Counted from the first letter of the stretch, positions 1 to 6,101 are shown. The stretch: DNA of 14,005 bases from Thermoflexales bacterium (GCA_015484715.1 WFUY01000037.1:1-14005), one strand, 5' to 3'. The notes: generated by a model from the sequence alone, not told the origin. Translations and numbers: made by a program.

Positions 1-573
1 ACGGGGGAGGGGGCGCTGCGCCAACCAGCCCATCCCCAATAGGGCCGGGGTAGTCCCCAGGCCGAAGGCGAGCATGGCCAGGGCGCTCAACCAAAGGGGG
101 CCGGAGGTCACAGCAGCCAGGAGGGCGGTGAGCACCAGGCCGCAGGGGAGCAATCCCCACAGCAGGCCGATGCCAAAGGGGAAGAGCAGGGCCAATGGCT
201 GCCGGCCGGTGGGCTGCCGGACGAGGCGCTGCATCGCCCGGCCCCATCGGCTCGTCAGACCGGCCAGGTAGGTTTCAGGGGATGGTGCGCGTCCCAGCAG
301 GGCTGCGGCCAGGTAAAGGGCGGTCCCGGCGGCGATCAGGGCCAGGGCACCCTGGAGCCAGGGCAGGTGGGGGAGCAGCCGGCGGGCGCTGTGGCCCAAG
401 AGGCCCACGACCAGGCCCAGGAGGACGTAGCTGGTGATGCGGCCCAGGTGGGCCAGCAGCAGCCGACCGCCGGCGATGCCCCCCCGTCGGCCCAGGAGCA
501 GCACGATGGCACCGCACATGCCTGTACAGTGTCCCAGACTCCCCAGTAGTCCCAGCAGGAACGCGACGACCAT
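1..573 (-). CDS. TauE/SafE or DsbD_2-like membrane transporter (partial, C-terminus off window)
   Basis: The frame opens at an ATG at 571-573 and stays open for 191 codons to the left edge, so the C-terminus is missing. It is strongly hydrophobic with several predicted membrane helices. Near the N-terminus is GSLGHCTGMCG (residues 11-21, Cys16 and Cys20), and later LLPCGLV (residues 141-147, Cys144). This His-Cys-x3-Cys-Gly pattern is the signature of the DsbD_2/UreH-like branch often named sulfite exporter TauE/SafE. Members near heme-copper oxidase genes are thought to help copper delivery or cytochrome assembly; that role is inferred here from the CuA enzyme genes upstream on the same strand. 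A purine-rich GGGGG lies about 9 bases before the ATG. A gap of 77 bases with a stable hairpin separates it from the subunit I gene, so it may be cotranscribed or separate. The exact substrate is unknown. Confidence 0.8.
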   Translation of the reverse strand, partial: MVVAFLLGLLGSLGHCTGMCGAIVLLLGRRGGIAGGRLLLAHLGRITSYVLLGLVVGLLGHSARRLLPHLPWLQGALALIAAGTALYLAAALLGRAPSPETYLAGLTSRWGRAMQRLVRQPTGRQPLALLFPFGIGLLWGLLPCGLVLTALLAAVTSGPLWLSALAMLAFGLGTTPALLGMGWLAQRPLPR

Positions 574-600
574 CCCTTGTTTCCCCCGGTTTCCCAAGGA

Positions 601-643
601 CCCTCCCGCAGGTTCCCCTCACGCCAGATGACCTGCGGGAGGG
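601..643 (-). terminator. Hairpin after the subunit I gene (possible terminator or mRNA stabiliser)
   Basis: Bases 601-613 and 631-643 are a perfect 13-bp inverted repeat with a 17-base loop, just after the subunit I stop codon on the minus strand. No T-run follows on the minus strand, so a classical intrinsic terminator is not shown. It could instead protect the 3' end of the mRNA or lower expression of the downstream membrane protein gene. Confidence 0.5.
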
Positions 644-650
644 GGACACG

Positions 651-2372
651 TCAGCGGACGAACCAGGTACGACCCAGTAGCCACCAGTTGCTCAGGTAGT
701 AAGCGGCGAAGAAGGTCAGGAAGGCGAGGACGAGGACGAAGGTGCCCTTGGGGCGTAGGCCCTCTTCCCCCTCCTCGGCGGAGGTGGAGGGTTCCGGGGG
801 GCTGGAGGGGGTGACGACGAGCAACAGCCCCCGCGCTTCCTGCCGCTTCCCCGTGAACACGGAGACGAGGACGATGATGAGGAACATCGCACCGCCCACG
901 ACGGCGATCAGAGCGCCGATGCCCAGGACGGCCAGGGCCAGGTGCACCGTGCCGGGGATGGTGGCCGGGAAGGGAGCCTGGGCGAAGGTGATGTCCCAGT
1001 GGCGGCGGGCCACCCCCTGGATGCCGGCGGCGATGAAACCGATGGAGACCAGGGCCATGCCCAGGCCGAAGATGTAGGGCTGCCAGGTGGCCCAGCGCTT
1101 CAGCTTCAGCTCGCGGCGGAAGATGAGGGGGATGAGGTAGTAGGTCAGGCCCATGAAGGCGAGGGTGGTCCCTGCCACGACGGTGGCGTGGAAGTGGCCG
1201 GGCACCCGCAGCGTGTTGTGGGCCAGCATGTTGATCTGCTCGGTGCCGATGGTCACGCCGGTCACCCCACCGATCCAGCCGAAGATGACGATGGAGATCA
1301 CCAGGGCCGAGAAGCCGGGCTCCCGCCAGGGGGCTTTGCGCAGCCACTCCAGCAACCCTCGGCGGTATCCCTGGCGACGTAGGGCCACCTCCATCGCGGC
1401 CGGGACGGAGAAGGCGTGGATCATACTGCCCAGCACGGCCAGGTACATCGCGTAGGAGGTGTTGGTGACCTTCCAGGCGAATCCCGGACCGGGGTCCACC
1501 AGCAGGTGATGGGCCGAGCCCAGGTTGATGAACAGGATGTACAGGATGAAGGCGAAACGGGAGAGCTTCTCGTTGAGGGGCGTGGCTCCTGTGGTGATGG
1601 CCGCCAGGGCGTACCAGATGGCGACCATCGCGGCCAGGTTGATCTGCTGGGCCGGGTGGCCGAAGCTCCAGAAGAGGTTACGGTAGAACCCCGGGTCGTA
1701 GTTGGGCAGCAGGCCCAGCGACCAGAAGAAGGCGGGAACCAGGGCCAAGGCCCCCGAGAGCAGGGTGTAGGCGGCGATGATGGCCGCCGTCACCAGGCCG
1801 TAGACGACGAGGGGGAGGGAACCCTCGTACCGTTTTTCGGCCTTGGCGACCACGATGGTGGCGAAGAAGAGCCCCAGCGCCAGCAAGGCCCCGACGGCGA
1901 AGAGGATGTAGCCCAAGTAGAAGACGGGGTGGGCCTTCAGGGGAACGTAGGCGGTGAACATAACGTCCGCCTTGCCCATCAGGACGATGACGTTGATGAG
2001 CACCGATCCCACGATCATCAGGGCGAAGGCGAGCCATGCCAGCGAGGGGCGGACCAGACGGGCGTTCAGCATCACCGCGCCCCCGAAGTAGAGGCCGGCG
2101 ATCTCGAAGAAAACGATCCAGGCCACCAGCATATCAATGCCGTGGGCGGTGAGGATGCGGTAGAACCAGTCGGGGGGAAGCAGGTGGATCACCTGCCAGC
2201 GGGTTAGCGCCAGCAGAAGGGCGAAGATGCCGCCGATCAGCAGGAAGACTACGGCAGCGACCGCATTGGCGATGATAAGCCGTTCGGCGGCCAGGTCTAC
2301 CTTCAGTCCCGTCACCGGGCAGGTGCGGAAGACGGCTTTCTCTTCGGACCAGGGAATGGCTTCAGCCGCCAT
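651..2372 (-). CDS. B-family heme-copper enzyme subunit I lacking the active-site Tyr; candidate nitric oxide reductase
   Basis: A 573-residue polytopic membrane protein with the heme-copper superfamily core. Visible ligands are His77 in helix II (low-spin heme), His239 in WSFGHP (helix VI), His288-His289 in SAHHLLVDPG, His385 in the HNT motif, and His393/His395 in PGHFH (high-spin and low-spin heme). The layout and C-terminal extension match B-family (ba3-like) oxidases, with no A-family loops. In ba3 and A-family oxidases the helix VI motif is GHPxVY, where Tyr is cross-linked to the copper-ligand His. Here it reads GHPAQQ, so Gln243 replaces the Tyr. cbb3 carries its Tyr in helix VII, and no equivalent is obvious here. 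Loss of the Tyr while keeping the metal ligands is the hallmark of B-family-derived NO reductases (bNOR, eNOR, sNOR and relatives); I cannot fix the subtype. The start has a strong AAGGAGG 8 bases upstream. The next gene upstream encodes CuA subunit II, and nirS lies beyond it. Confidence 0.9.
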   Translation of the reverse strand: MAAEAIPWSEEKAVFRTCPVTGLKVDLAAERLIIANAVAAVVFLLIGGIFALLLALTRWQVIHLLPPDWFYRILTAHGIDMLVAWIVFFEIAGLYFGGAVMLNARLVRPSLAWLAFALMIVGSVLINVIVLMGKADVMFTAYVPLKAHPVFYLGYILFAVGALLALGLFFATIVVAKAEKRYEGSLPLVVYGLVTAAIIAAYTLLSGALALVPAFFWSLGLLPNYDPGFYRNLFWSFGHPAQQINLAAMVAIWYALAAITTGATPLNEKLSRFAFILYILFINLGSAHHLLVDPGPGFAWKVTNTSYAMYLAVLGSMIHAFSVPAAMEVALRRQGYRRGLLEWLRKAPWREPGFSALVISIVIFGWIGGVTGVTIGTEQINMLAHNTLRVPGHFHATVVAGTTLAFMGLTYYLIPLIFRRELKLKRWATWQPYIFGLGMALVSIGFIAAGIQGVARRHWDITFAQAPFPATIPGTVHLALAVLGIGALIAVVGGAMFLIIVLVSVFTGKRQEARGLLLVVTPSSPPEPSTSAEEGEEGLRPKGTFVLVLAFLTFFAAYYLSNWWLLGRTWFVR

Positions 2373-2403
2373 CGCTGTTTCCTCCTTAACTTGGCTGGAT
2401 AGG

Positions 2404-2922
2404 CTAGTCGGTTACGATCAGCTTGCTCACCATCAGGTGGTGGGCGATGCCGCAGTACTCATTGCACACCAGGGAGAACTCGCCGCTCTGGGTGGGTGTC
2501 AGGGTGATGACGTAGTCGTAGCCGGGCAGGACCATGAAGTTGAGGTTCAGCGGTTGGATGGAGAAACCGTGTTGGATGTCTATCGAGGAGACGTGCAGGC
2601 GGTAGGTCTGGCCCTTCTTCAGTTGCAGGATGGGGTACCACTGCCACTGGCGGGCCAGCAGGAAGACGTCGCCGGGGGGCGGAGCGACCACGGGGACGCC
2701 CTTCTCGGTTCCTACCTGATACTGTTCGATAAAGTCCGCAACACGCTGCTGGTACTCCTCCGGCGAGACCCGGTAGGTGGTGGCCGGCACGTTCTGACGG
2801 CCCAGGAAGAACCAGATCGGCATCATCGCCGTCAGGAAGATACACCAGACGAAGGCGATGGTCAGCCAACTGCGCTCCAGGCGATCCAGAGGTTTCCACC
2901 AAATTCGTGGTGGGGCAAGCAT
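2404..2922 (-). CDS. Heme-copper enzyme subunit II with intact CuA site
   Basis: A 172-residue protein with one membrane helix (about residues 20-40), then a periplasmic cupredoxin domain. The CuA ligands are all present: His118 in IQHGFS, then Cys153, Glu155 (by backbone carbonyl), Cys157, His161 and Met164 in CNEYCGIAHHLM. The single N-terminal helix and short length match ba3-type subunit II and not the two-helix A-family form. It should take electrons from a periplasmic cytochrome c or blue copper protein and pass them to subunit I. A 31-base gap separates it from subunit I, which fits one operon. The start is set by AAAGGAGGT at 2927-2935, four bases before the ATG. The classical cytochrome c-dependent NO reductase has a heme c subunit (NorC) in place of CuA, so this would be a CuA-type NOR if subunit I is a NOR. 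Confidence 0.93.
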   Translation of the reverse strand: MLAPPRIWWKPLDRLERSWLTIAFVWCIFLTAMMPIWFFLGRQNVPATTYRVSPEEYQQRVADFIEQYQVGTEKGVPVVAPPPGDVFLLARQWQWYPILQLKKGQTYRLHVSSIDIQHGFSIQPLNLNFMVLPGYDYVITLTPTQSGEFSLVCNEYCGIAHHLMVSKLIVTD

Positions 2923-3003
2923 GGTGACCTCCTTTCCGATGGGCTGTGGAGTGCGAGCACTGACGGGACGATCCGTCCACTGAGGACGATCGAGGCTCCC
3001 CGG

Positions 3004-3162
3004 TTAGGGGAGGAAGGGGACGCGGAGGAGCTCCATCAATCCCCAGACGTTGTACAGGATGAAGCTGATGACCAGGGAGAGCATGAAGAGTAGGAAGATC
3101 TCGTCGAAGACGATCTGTCCGATGGGGATTCGTCCCTTCGGTTCTTCATTGTGGCTGCTCAT
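3004..3162 (-). CDS. Small single-helix membrane protein, probable subunit IIa-like component
   Basis: A 52-codon gene with an ATG at 3160-3162, a TAA stop at 3004-3006 and a strong AAGGAGG six or more bases before the start. The product has a charged N-terminus (MSSHNEEPKG), then one hydrophobic helix at about residues 21-45 and a short tail ending in FLP. It lies 81 bases upstream of the CuA subunit II gene on the same strand. B-family oxidases such as Thermus ba3 contain a small one-helix subunit IIa that sits against subunits I and II, and its gene lies just before the subunit II gene. Position, size and topology all match; I see no residue signature that proves it. The ribosome binding site and the coherent membrane-protein composition make it very likely to be real. 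Confidence 0.72.
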   Translation of the reverse strand: MSSHNEEPKGRIPIGQIVFDEIFLLFMLSLVISFILYNVWGLMELLRVPFLP

Positions 3163-3219
3163 GGATGACACCTCCTTCCTTGACCGTTTGGAATGCGGAT
3201 CAGAGCGGAATGGGCGGTA

Positions 3220-3244
3220 GGGGCGAGCTCTACGAGCTCACCCC
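3220..3244. repeat. 11-bp inverted repeat between nirS and the heme-copper genes
   Basis: Bases 3220-3230 and 3234-3244 form an 11-bp dyad around a 3-base centre, with one position that becomes a G-U pair in RNA. It lies in the 190-base gap between the nirS stop codon and the small membrane protein gene. It could be an operator or an RNA hairpin. The ends resemble those of the hairpin at 3312-3343 (GGGGTGA opposed to TCGCCCC on the minus strand). Confidence 0.5.
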
Positions 3245-3311
3245 CACCTGCCCTGACGGTCCCCTCCTCCCTCCTTGACCTTGACTGTTCACGCGAGCGG
3301 GGGTGAAGGGG

Positions 3312-3343
3312 GGGGCGACGCGCCTCGGAGGGCGCGTCACCCC
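3312..3343 (-). terminator. GC-rich hairpin after nirS
   Basis: Bases 3312-3324 and 3331-3343 form a 13-bp stem, with one G-U pair in RNA and a 6-base loop, starting 10 bases after the nirS stop codon on the minus strand. The following minus-strand sequence is C-rich and not T-rich, so it may attenuate transcription or stabilise the nirS mRNA without fully terminating. Confidence 0.55.
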
Positions 3344-3352
3344 GAGACGGGA

Positions 3353-5464
3353 TTAGTAGATGTCATTCATCGTGTTGTAGACGTTGAACTTGCCGGTGGG
3401 GGTGATCAGGTCCTTAATCCGGGCTTTTTCTTCGAGGGTCTTGTCATCGTAGATCACGATCTCCCCCGTCTTGCCCGGCTCGTCCTTCCGCCCCCAGACG
3501 CTGACCCAGACCTCGTCGCCCTCCTTGTTGTACTCGATGTGCACGGCACGACCGTAGTCGGCCACCTCCCAGCACTTGGCGACCTTGGTCGGGTCGTCCT
3601 TGGCGATGACGCAGACGCTGCGCTGGATCGTCTCGTCGGGGTTGAGGGTGTGGTCCACCCAGATCCAGGGGCTGTTGGGATGGGTCTTGACGAAGAGGCT
3701 GCCACCACCCAGGAGCTCGATCCGGCGCACGACCTTCCAGGCGTACTCAGGATAGCCCTCGGGATCGGTCCCGATGCAGGCCATCAGGGGCTCTCCTAGG
3801 TGGACGGTGCACCAGGCCGGGCCGTATTCGGGGTCTACGTAGTTGGCCCCACGGCCAGGATGTGGCTTCACCCCCGTCTCCACGATGGCGGCCAGCTTCT
3901 CTTCCTTGGCGTCAATGACCACGATCTTGTTCCGCTGGTTGGCGGCGACCAGGAAGTAGCGCCCTGAGGCGTCCCATCCGCCGTCGTGCAGGAAGCGCTC
4001 CGCCTCGATCATCTTGATGGTCGGGTTGTCGGGCTCGGTGTAGTCCACCAACCACACCTGGCCGGTTTCCTTCACGTTGACGATCCACTGGGGCTTGAAG
4101 CGGGAGGCCACGATGCTCGCCACTCGGGGCTCCGGATGGTATTCCTCGGTGTCGTAGGTGTAGGAGCGGGTGCTGACGACCTTGATGGGCTCCAGCGTCT
4201 GGCCGTCCAGGATGACGAAGTGGGGCGGCCAGTAGCAGCCGACGATGGCGTACTTGTCGTAGAAGTCGCCCAACTCGCCCTGGTACTTGCTGACGTCAAT
4301 GGAGCGGGCGTCGTAGCAGGTGCGCACTTCCGCCACCTTGTCGGGCTTCTCCATCCACAGGTCAATGAGCACCGCCTTGCCGTCGCGCCCAATGGTGTAG
4401 ACATAGCGACCGGAGGCCGACATCCGGGAGATGTGGACGGCGTAGCCGGTGTCCACGACGCTCACGACCTCCTTGGTGTCCCCGTCAATGATGGCCACCT
4501 GGCCGGCATCGCGCAGGGTGACGGAGAAGAAGTTCTGCCAGTTGCGGTCGTGCTGGGGCTTCGTTGGCCGCTGGTCGGGCGGGACGATGAGGTTCCAGGT
4601 CGCCTTCATCTGCTCCATGGACATCTCGGGTGGAGCCGGCGGTTCGTGCTGGATGAACTTGGCCATCAGCTCCGCCTCGGCCTCAGAGAGGACGCCCTGC
4701 TTGCCCCAGTCGGGCATGCCGCGAGGGGTGCCGTTGAAGATGATGGCCTGCAAGGCCGTGGTGCCCTTGGGCAGGGTCTGATCCGGCGTCAGCGCCGGCC
4801 CCGTCGCGCCCTTGCGCAGCACACCGTGACAGCCGGAGCAGCGGTCGAAGAAGATCTGGGTGGCCTTCTGGAACTCCTCCTCGGTCAAGGGCGGCGGCTG
4901 GGCTCCGGCGGCCTCCGGCGGGGCCACCGCCTCGGCAGCACCGGCCGGCAGGCTCGCCAGGTAGGTGACGATGGCGTCCAGTTCGGCCTGGCTCAGCGTC
5001 TGGACGGCGGGCATCAGCCCCTCCTGGCAGGGTCCGCCGGGGCAGTCGGGCACGACGAAGACGTCCGGGTCCACGATGGACTCGCGGATGTAGTCGGCGG
5101 CCGTCTGCGCTTTGCCCGTGTAATCGCCGCTGGCGATGCGCTCCGCTGCGACCTGGCCCATCTCGGAGAGGTCAGGACCGATGGTCCCCTGAGCGCCAGC
5201 GATGCCGGGGATGACGTGGCAGGCCCCGCATCCCCCTTTCTGGAAGGCGGCTGCGACGATCTCCTCGCCGACCGTCTCCTCCGCCGGTGGCGGTGTCACC
5301 TCCTGGGTGACGATGACGGTTTCCTTGACGATCTTCGTCACCTCCTGGGGGACGATGACCGTCTCTTTGATCACCTCAGGCGTTGGGGTTGGCCGGCTGC
5401 AGGCACCGATCGCAACCCCCAGGACGATGAGCAAGATCAAGAAACGTAAGGGTATGCGCTTCAT
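3353..5464 (-). CDS. nirS: Cytochrome cd1 nitrite reductase with extra N-terminal cytochrome c domain, lipoprotein
   Basis: Reduces nitrite to nitric oxide outside the cytoplasmic membrane. The 703 residues run: lipoprotein signal with lipobox IGAC (Cys22); a linker repeating KETVIV-QEVT (about 30-58); a first cytochrome c domain with CGACH at 79-83 and probable Met151; an Ala/Pro linker; a second cytochrome c domain with CSGCHGVLRKG from 209 and Met250 in GMPDWG; then an eight-bladed d1-heme propeller (about 290-703). The second c domain plus propeller match NirS closely, including YAVHISRMSASGRY (His344, d1 ligand), YHPEPRVA, HPGRGAN (His535) and a second active-site His555. The end, LITPTGKFNVYNT, is classic NirS. 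NirN and NirF, which resemble the propeller, lack this combination. Ordinary NirS has about 540-570 residues and one c heme and is soluble. The extra heme domain and lipid anchor are unusual. It has GGAGG before the ATG and lies just upstream of the CuA enzyme genes. Confidence 0.95.
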   Translation of the reverse strand: MKRIPLRFLILLIVLGVAIGACSRPTPTPEVIKETVIVPQEVTKIVKETVIVTQEVTPPPAEETVGEEIVAAAFQKGGCGACHVIPGIAGAQGTIGPDLSEMGQVAAERIASGDYTGKAQTAADYIRESIVDPDVFVVPDCPGGPCQEGLMPAVQTLSQAELDAIVTYLASLPAGAAEAVAPPEAAGAQPPPLTEEEFQKATQIFFDRCSGCHGVLRKGATGPALTPDQTLPKGTTALQAIIFNGTPRGMPDWGKQGVLSEAEAELMAKFIQHEPPAPPEMSMEQMKATWNLIVPPDQRPTKPQHDRNWQNFFSVTLRDAGQVAIIDGDTKEVVSVVDTGYAVHISRMSASGRYVYTIGRDGKAVLIDLWMEKPDKVAEVRTCYDARSIDVSKYQGELGDFYDKYAIVGCYWPPHFVILDGQTLEPIKVVSTRSYTYDTEEYHPEPRVASIVASRFKPQWIVNVKETGQVWLVDYTEPDNPTIKMIEAERFLHDGGWDASGRYFLVAANQRNKIVVIDAKEEKLAAIVETGVKPHPGRGANYVDPEYGPAWCTVHLGEPLMACIGTDPEGYPEYAWKVVRRIELLGGGSLFVKTHPNSPWIWVDHTLNPDETIQRSVCVIAKDDPTKVAKCWEVADYGRAVHIEYNKEGDEVWVSVWGRKDEPGKTGEIVIYDDKTLEEKARIKDLITPTGKFNVYNTMNDIY

Positions 5465-5490
5465 TGGTTTTGTCCTCCCTATTCTCCCTA

Positions 5491-5519
5491 ATGTAGGCCG
5501 GATGTAGGCTCTTGGAGGC
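5491..5519. promoter_or_regulatory. Direct repeats with 11-bp period upstream of nirS (candidate OmpR-type box)
   Basis: ATGTAGGC occurs at 5491-5498 and again at 5502-5509, exactly 11 bp apart. A third copy with 6 of 8 bases matching follows at 5512-5519. Tandem half-sites one helical turn apart are the usual target form of OmpR/PhoB-family regulators, and such a regulator is encoded at 6224-6913. The repeats end 26 bases before the nirS start codon. Binding is inferred. Confidence 0.4.
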
Positions 5520-5534
5520 TATGGGATCATAGCC
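5517..5534. repeat. Perfect 7-bp palindrome between the receiver gene and nirS
   Basis: GGCTATG at 5517-5523 and CATAGCC at 5528-5534 are perfect inverted repeats around four bases. It lies immediately upstream of the direct repeats and just after the receiver gene stop codon. It may be an operator or a weak hairpin. Confidence 0.4.
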
Positions 5535-5537
5535 GTC

Positions 5538-5554
5538 ACTCACACGGTGTGAGT
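5538..5554. repeat. Perfect 8-bp palindrome over the receiver gene stop codon
   Basis: ACTCACAC at 5538-5545 and GTGTGAGT at 5547-5554 are perfect inverted repeats around one base. They cover the last codons and the TGA stop of the receiver gene. No T-run follows, so terminator function is doubtful; an operator for nirS is equally possible. Confidence 0.4.
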
Positions 5555-5950
5555 CTCTCCGGGGACTGGTGGAGGTGCGGTGTTGGCAGGGGGCTCCAGA
5601 TCCAGAGCGTTCCGCACAAGGGTCAGGAGGTTCCCCATAGCGAAGGGTTTCTCCAGCCAGTCCAGCGGCTCCAGGGCTGCCAGGCGACGCGAAGAGGGAG
5701 GGGTGTTGAGCAGCGCCACGAGGGGCACGCTCTGTCCCCAGGGTTGGCGGCGAAGGGCTTCTGCCATAACCCACCTCCCCTCGTCGTCGTCCAGGTCCAG
5801 CACCACTAGCTGGGGCTCTGGCGCTGAGGCCAGCAGTTGAGCGATACTCTCTGCTCCCCAGACGCTGATTCCCCGCTCGCGTAGGTTAAGCTCGATCAAC
5901 CAGCGGATCTGTGGGTCACCGCTCACGATCCAGACAACAGGCACAGCCAT
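5540..5950 (-). CDS. Stand-alone response regulator receiver domain, partly degenerate
   Basis: A 136-residue protein that is one CheY-like receiver domain with a short Pro-rich tail and no output domain. The phosphoacceptor is probably Asp52 in VVLDLDDDEG, with Thr83 as the switch residue and Lys101 in EKPF. The usual acidic pair after beta-1 is reduced: the sequence is VSGDPQ with only Asp12, so magnesium binding may be weakened. The start has AGGGG about 7 bases before the ATG. It lies between the histidine kinase/response regulator pair and nirS on the same strand, 75 bases before nirS. It may act as a phosphate sink, partner or co-regulator of that pair. Its target cannot be told from sequence. 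Confidence 0.8.
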   Translation of the reverse strand: MAVPVVWIVSGDPQIRWLIELNLRERGISVWGAESIAQLLASAPEPQLVVLDLDDDEGRWVMAEALRRQPWGQSVPLVALLNTPPSSRRLAALEPLDWLEKPFAMGNLLTLVRNALDLEPPANTAPPPVPGETHTV

Positions 5951-6082
5951 AGAGGCCCCTTCTGCGTGGCCCGCGCTACCGGTATGTCGGCAGACGGGGG
6001 CAGGAGGTGGTAGATGGGGGGTAGCTTCCGCCTATAGGGTAGCAGGAGCTCCTGAACACGACCCGAACCCCCGCCTTCGTTA

Positions 6083-6101
6083 CCTGAAAAAATCCTGAAA
6101 A
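6083..6101. promoter_or_regulatory. Direct repeat with 11-bp period upstream of the receiver gene
   Basis: CCTGAAAA occurs at 6083-6090 and at 6094-6101, exactly 11 bp apart, about 130 bases upstream of the receiver gene start. The spacing fits tandem binding by an OmpR-family regulator such as the one encoded next to it. The half-site differs from the one upstream of nirS. Confidence 0.35.

Noticed and set aside
1416..2207. Plus-strand open frame of 263 codons opposite subunit I
   Set aside because: Hydrophilic antisense shadow of a membrane protein gene, with no ribosome binding site or recognisable motif.
651..2922. Ordinary aerobic ba3-type cytochrome c oxidase
   Set aside because: The fold and metal ligands fit, but the essential helix VI Tyr is Gln. 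I keep O2 reduction only as a less likely alternative.
3986..5449. Long plus-strand open frame of 487 codons opposite nirS
   Set aside because: It is the complement of the well-conserved NirS coding sequence in high-GC DNA. It has no family motif and a composition rich in Gly, Asp, His and Leu that is typical of antisense shadows.
3353..5464. NirN or NirF (heme d1 maturation proteins) as the identity of the cd1 protein
   Set aside because: The c domain with HGVLRKG and GMPDWG, both active-site His residues and the LITPTGKFNVYNT ending match catalytic NirS.
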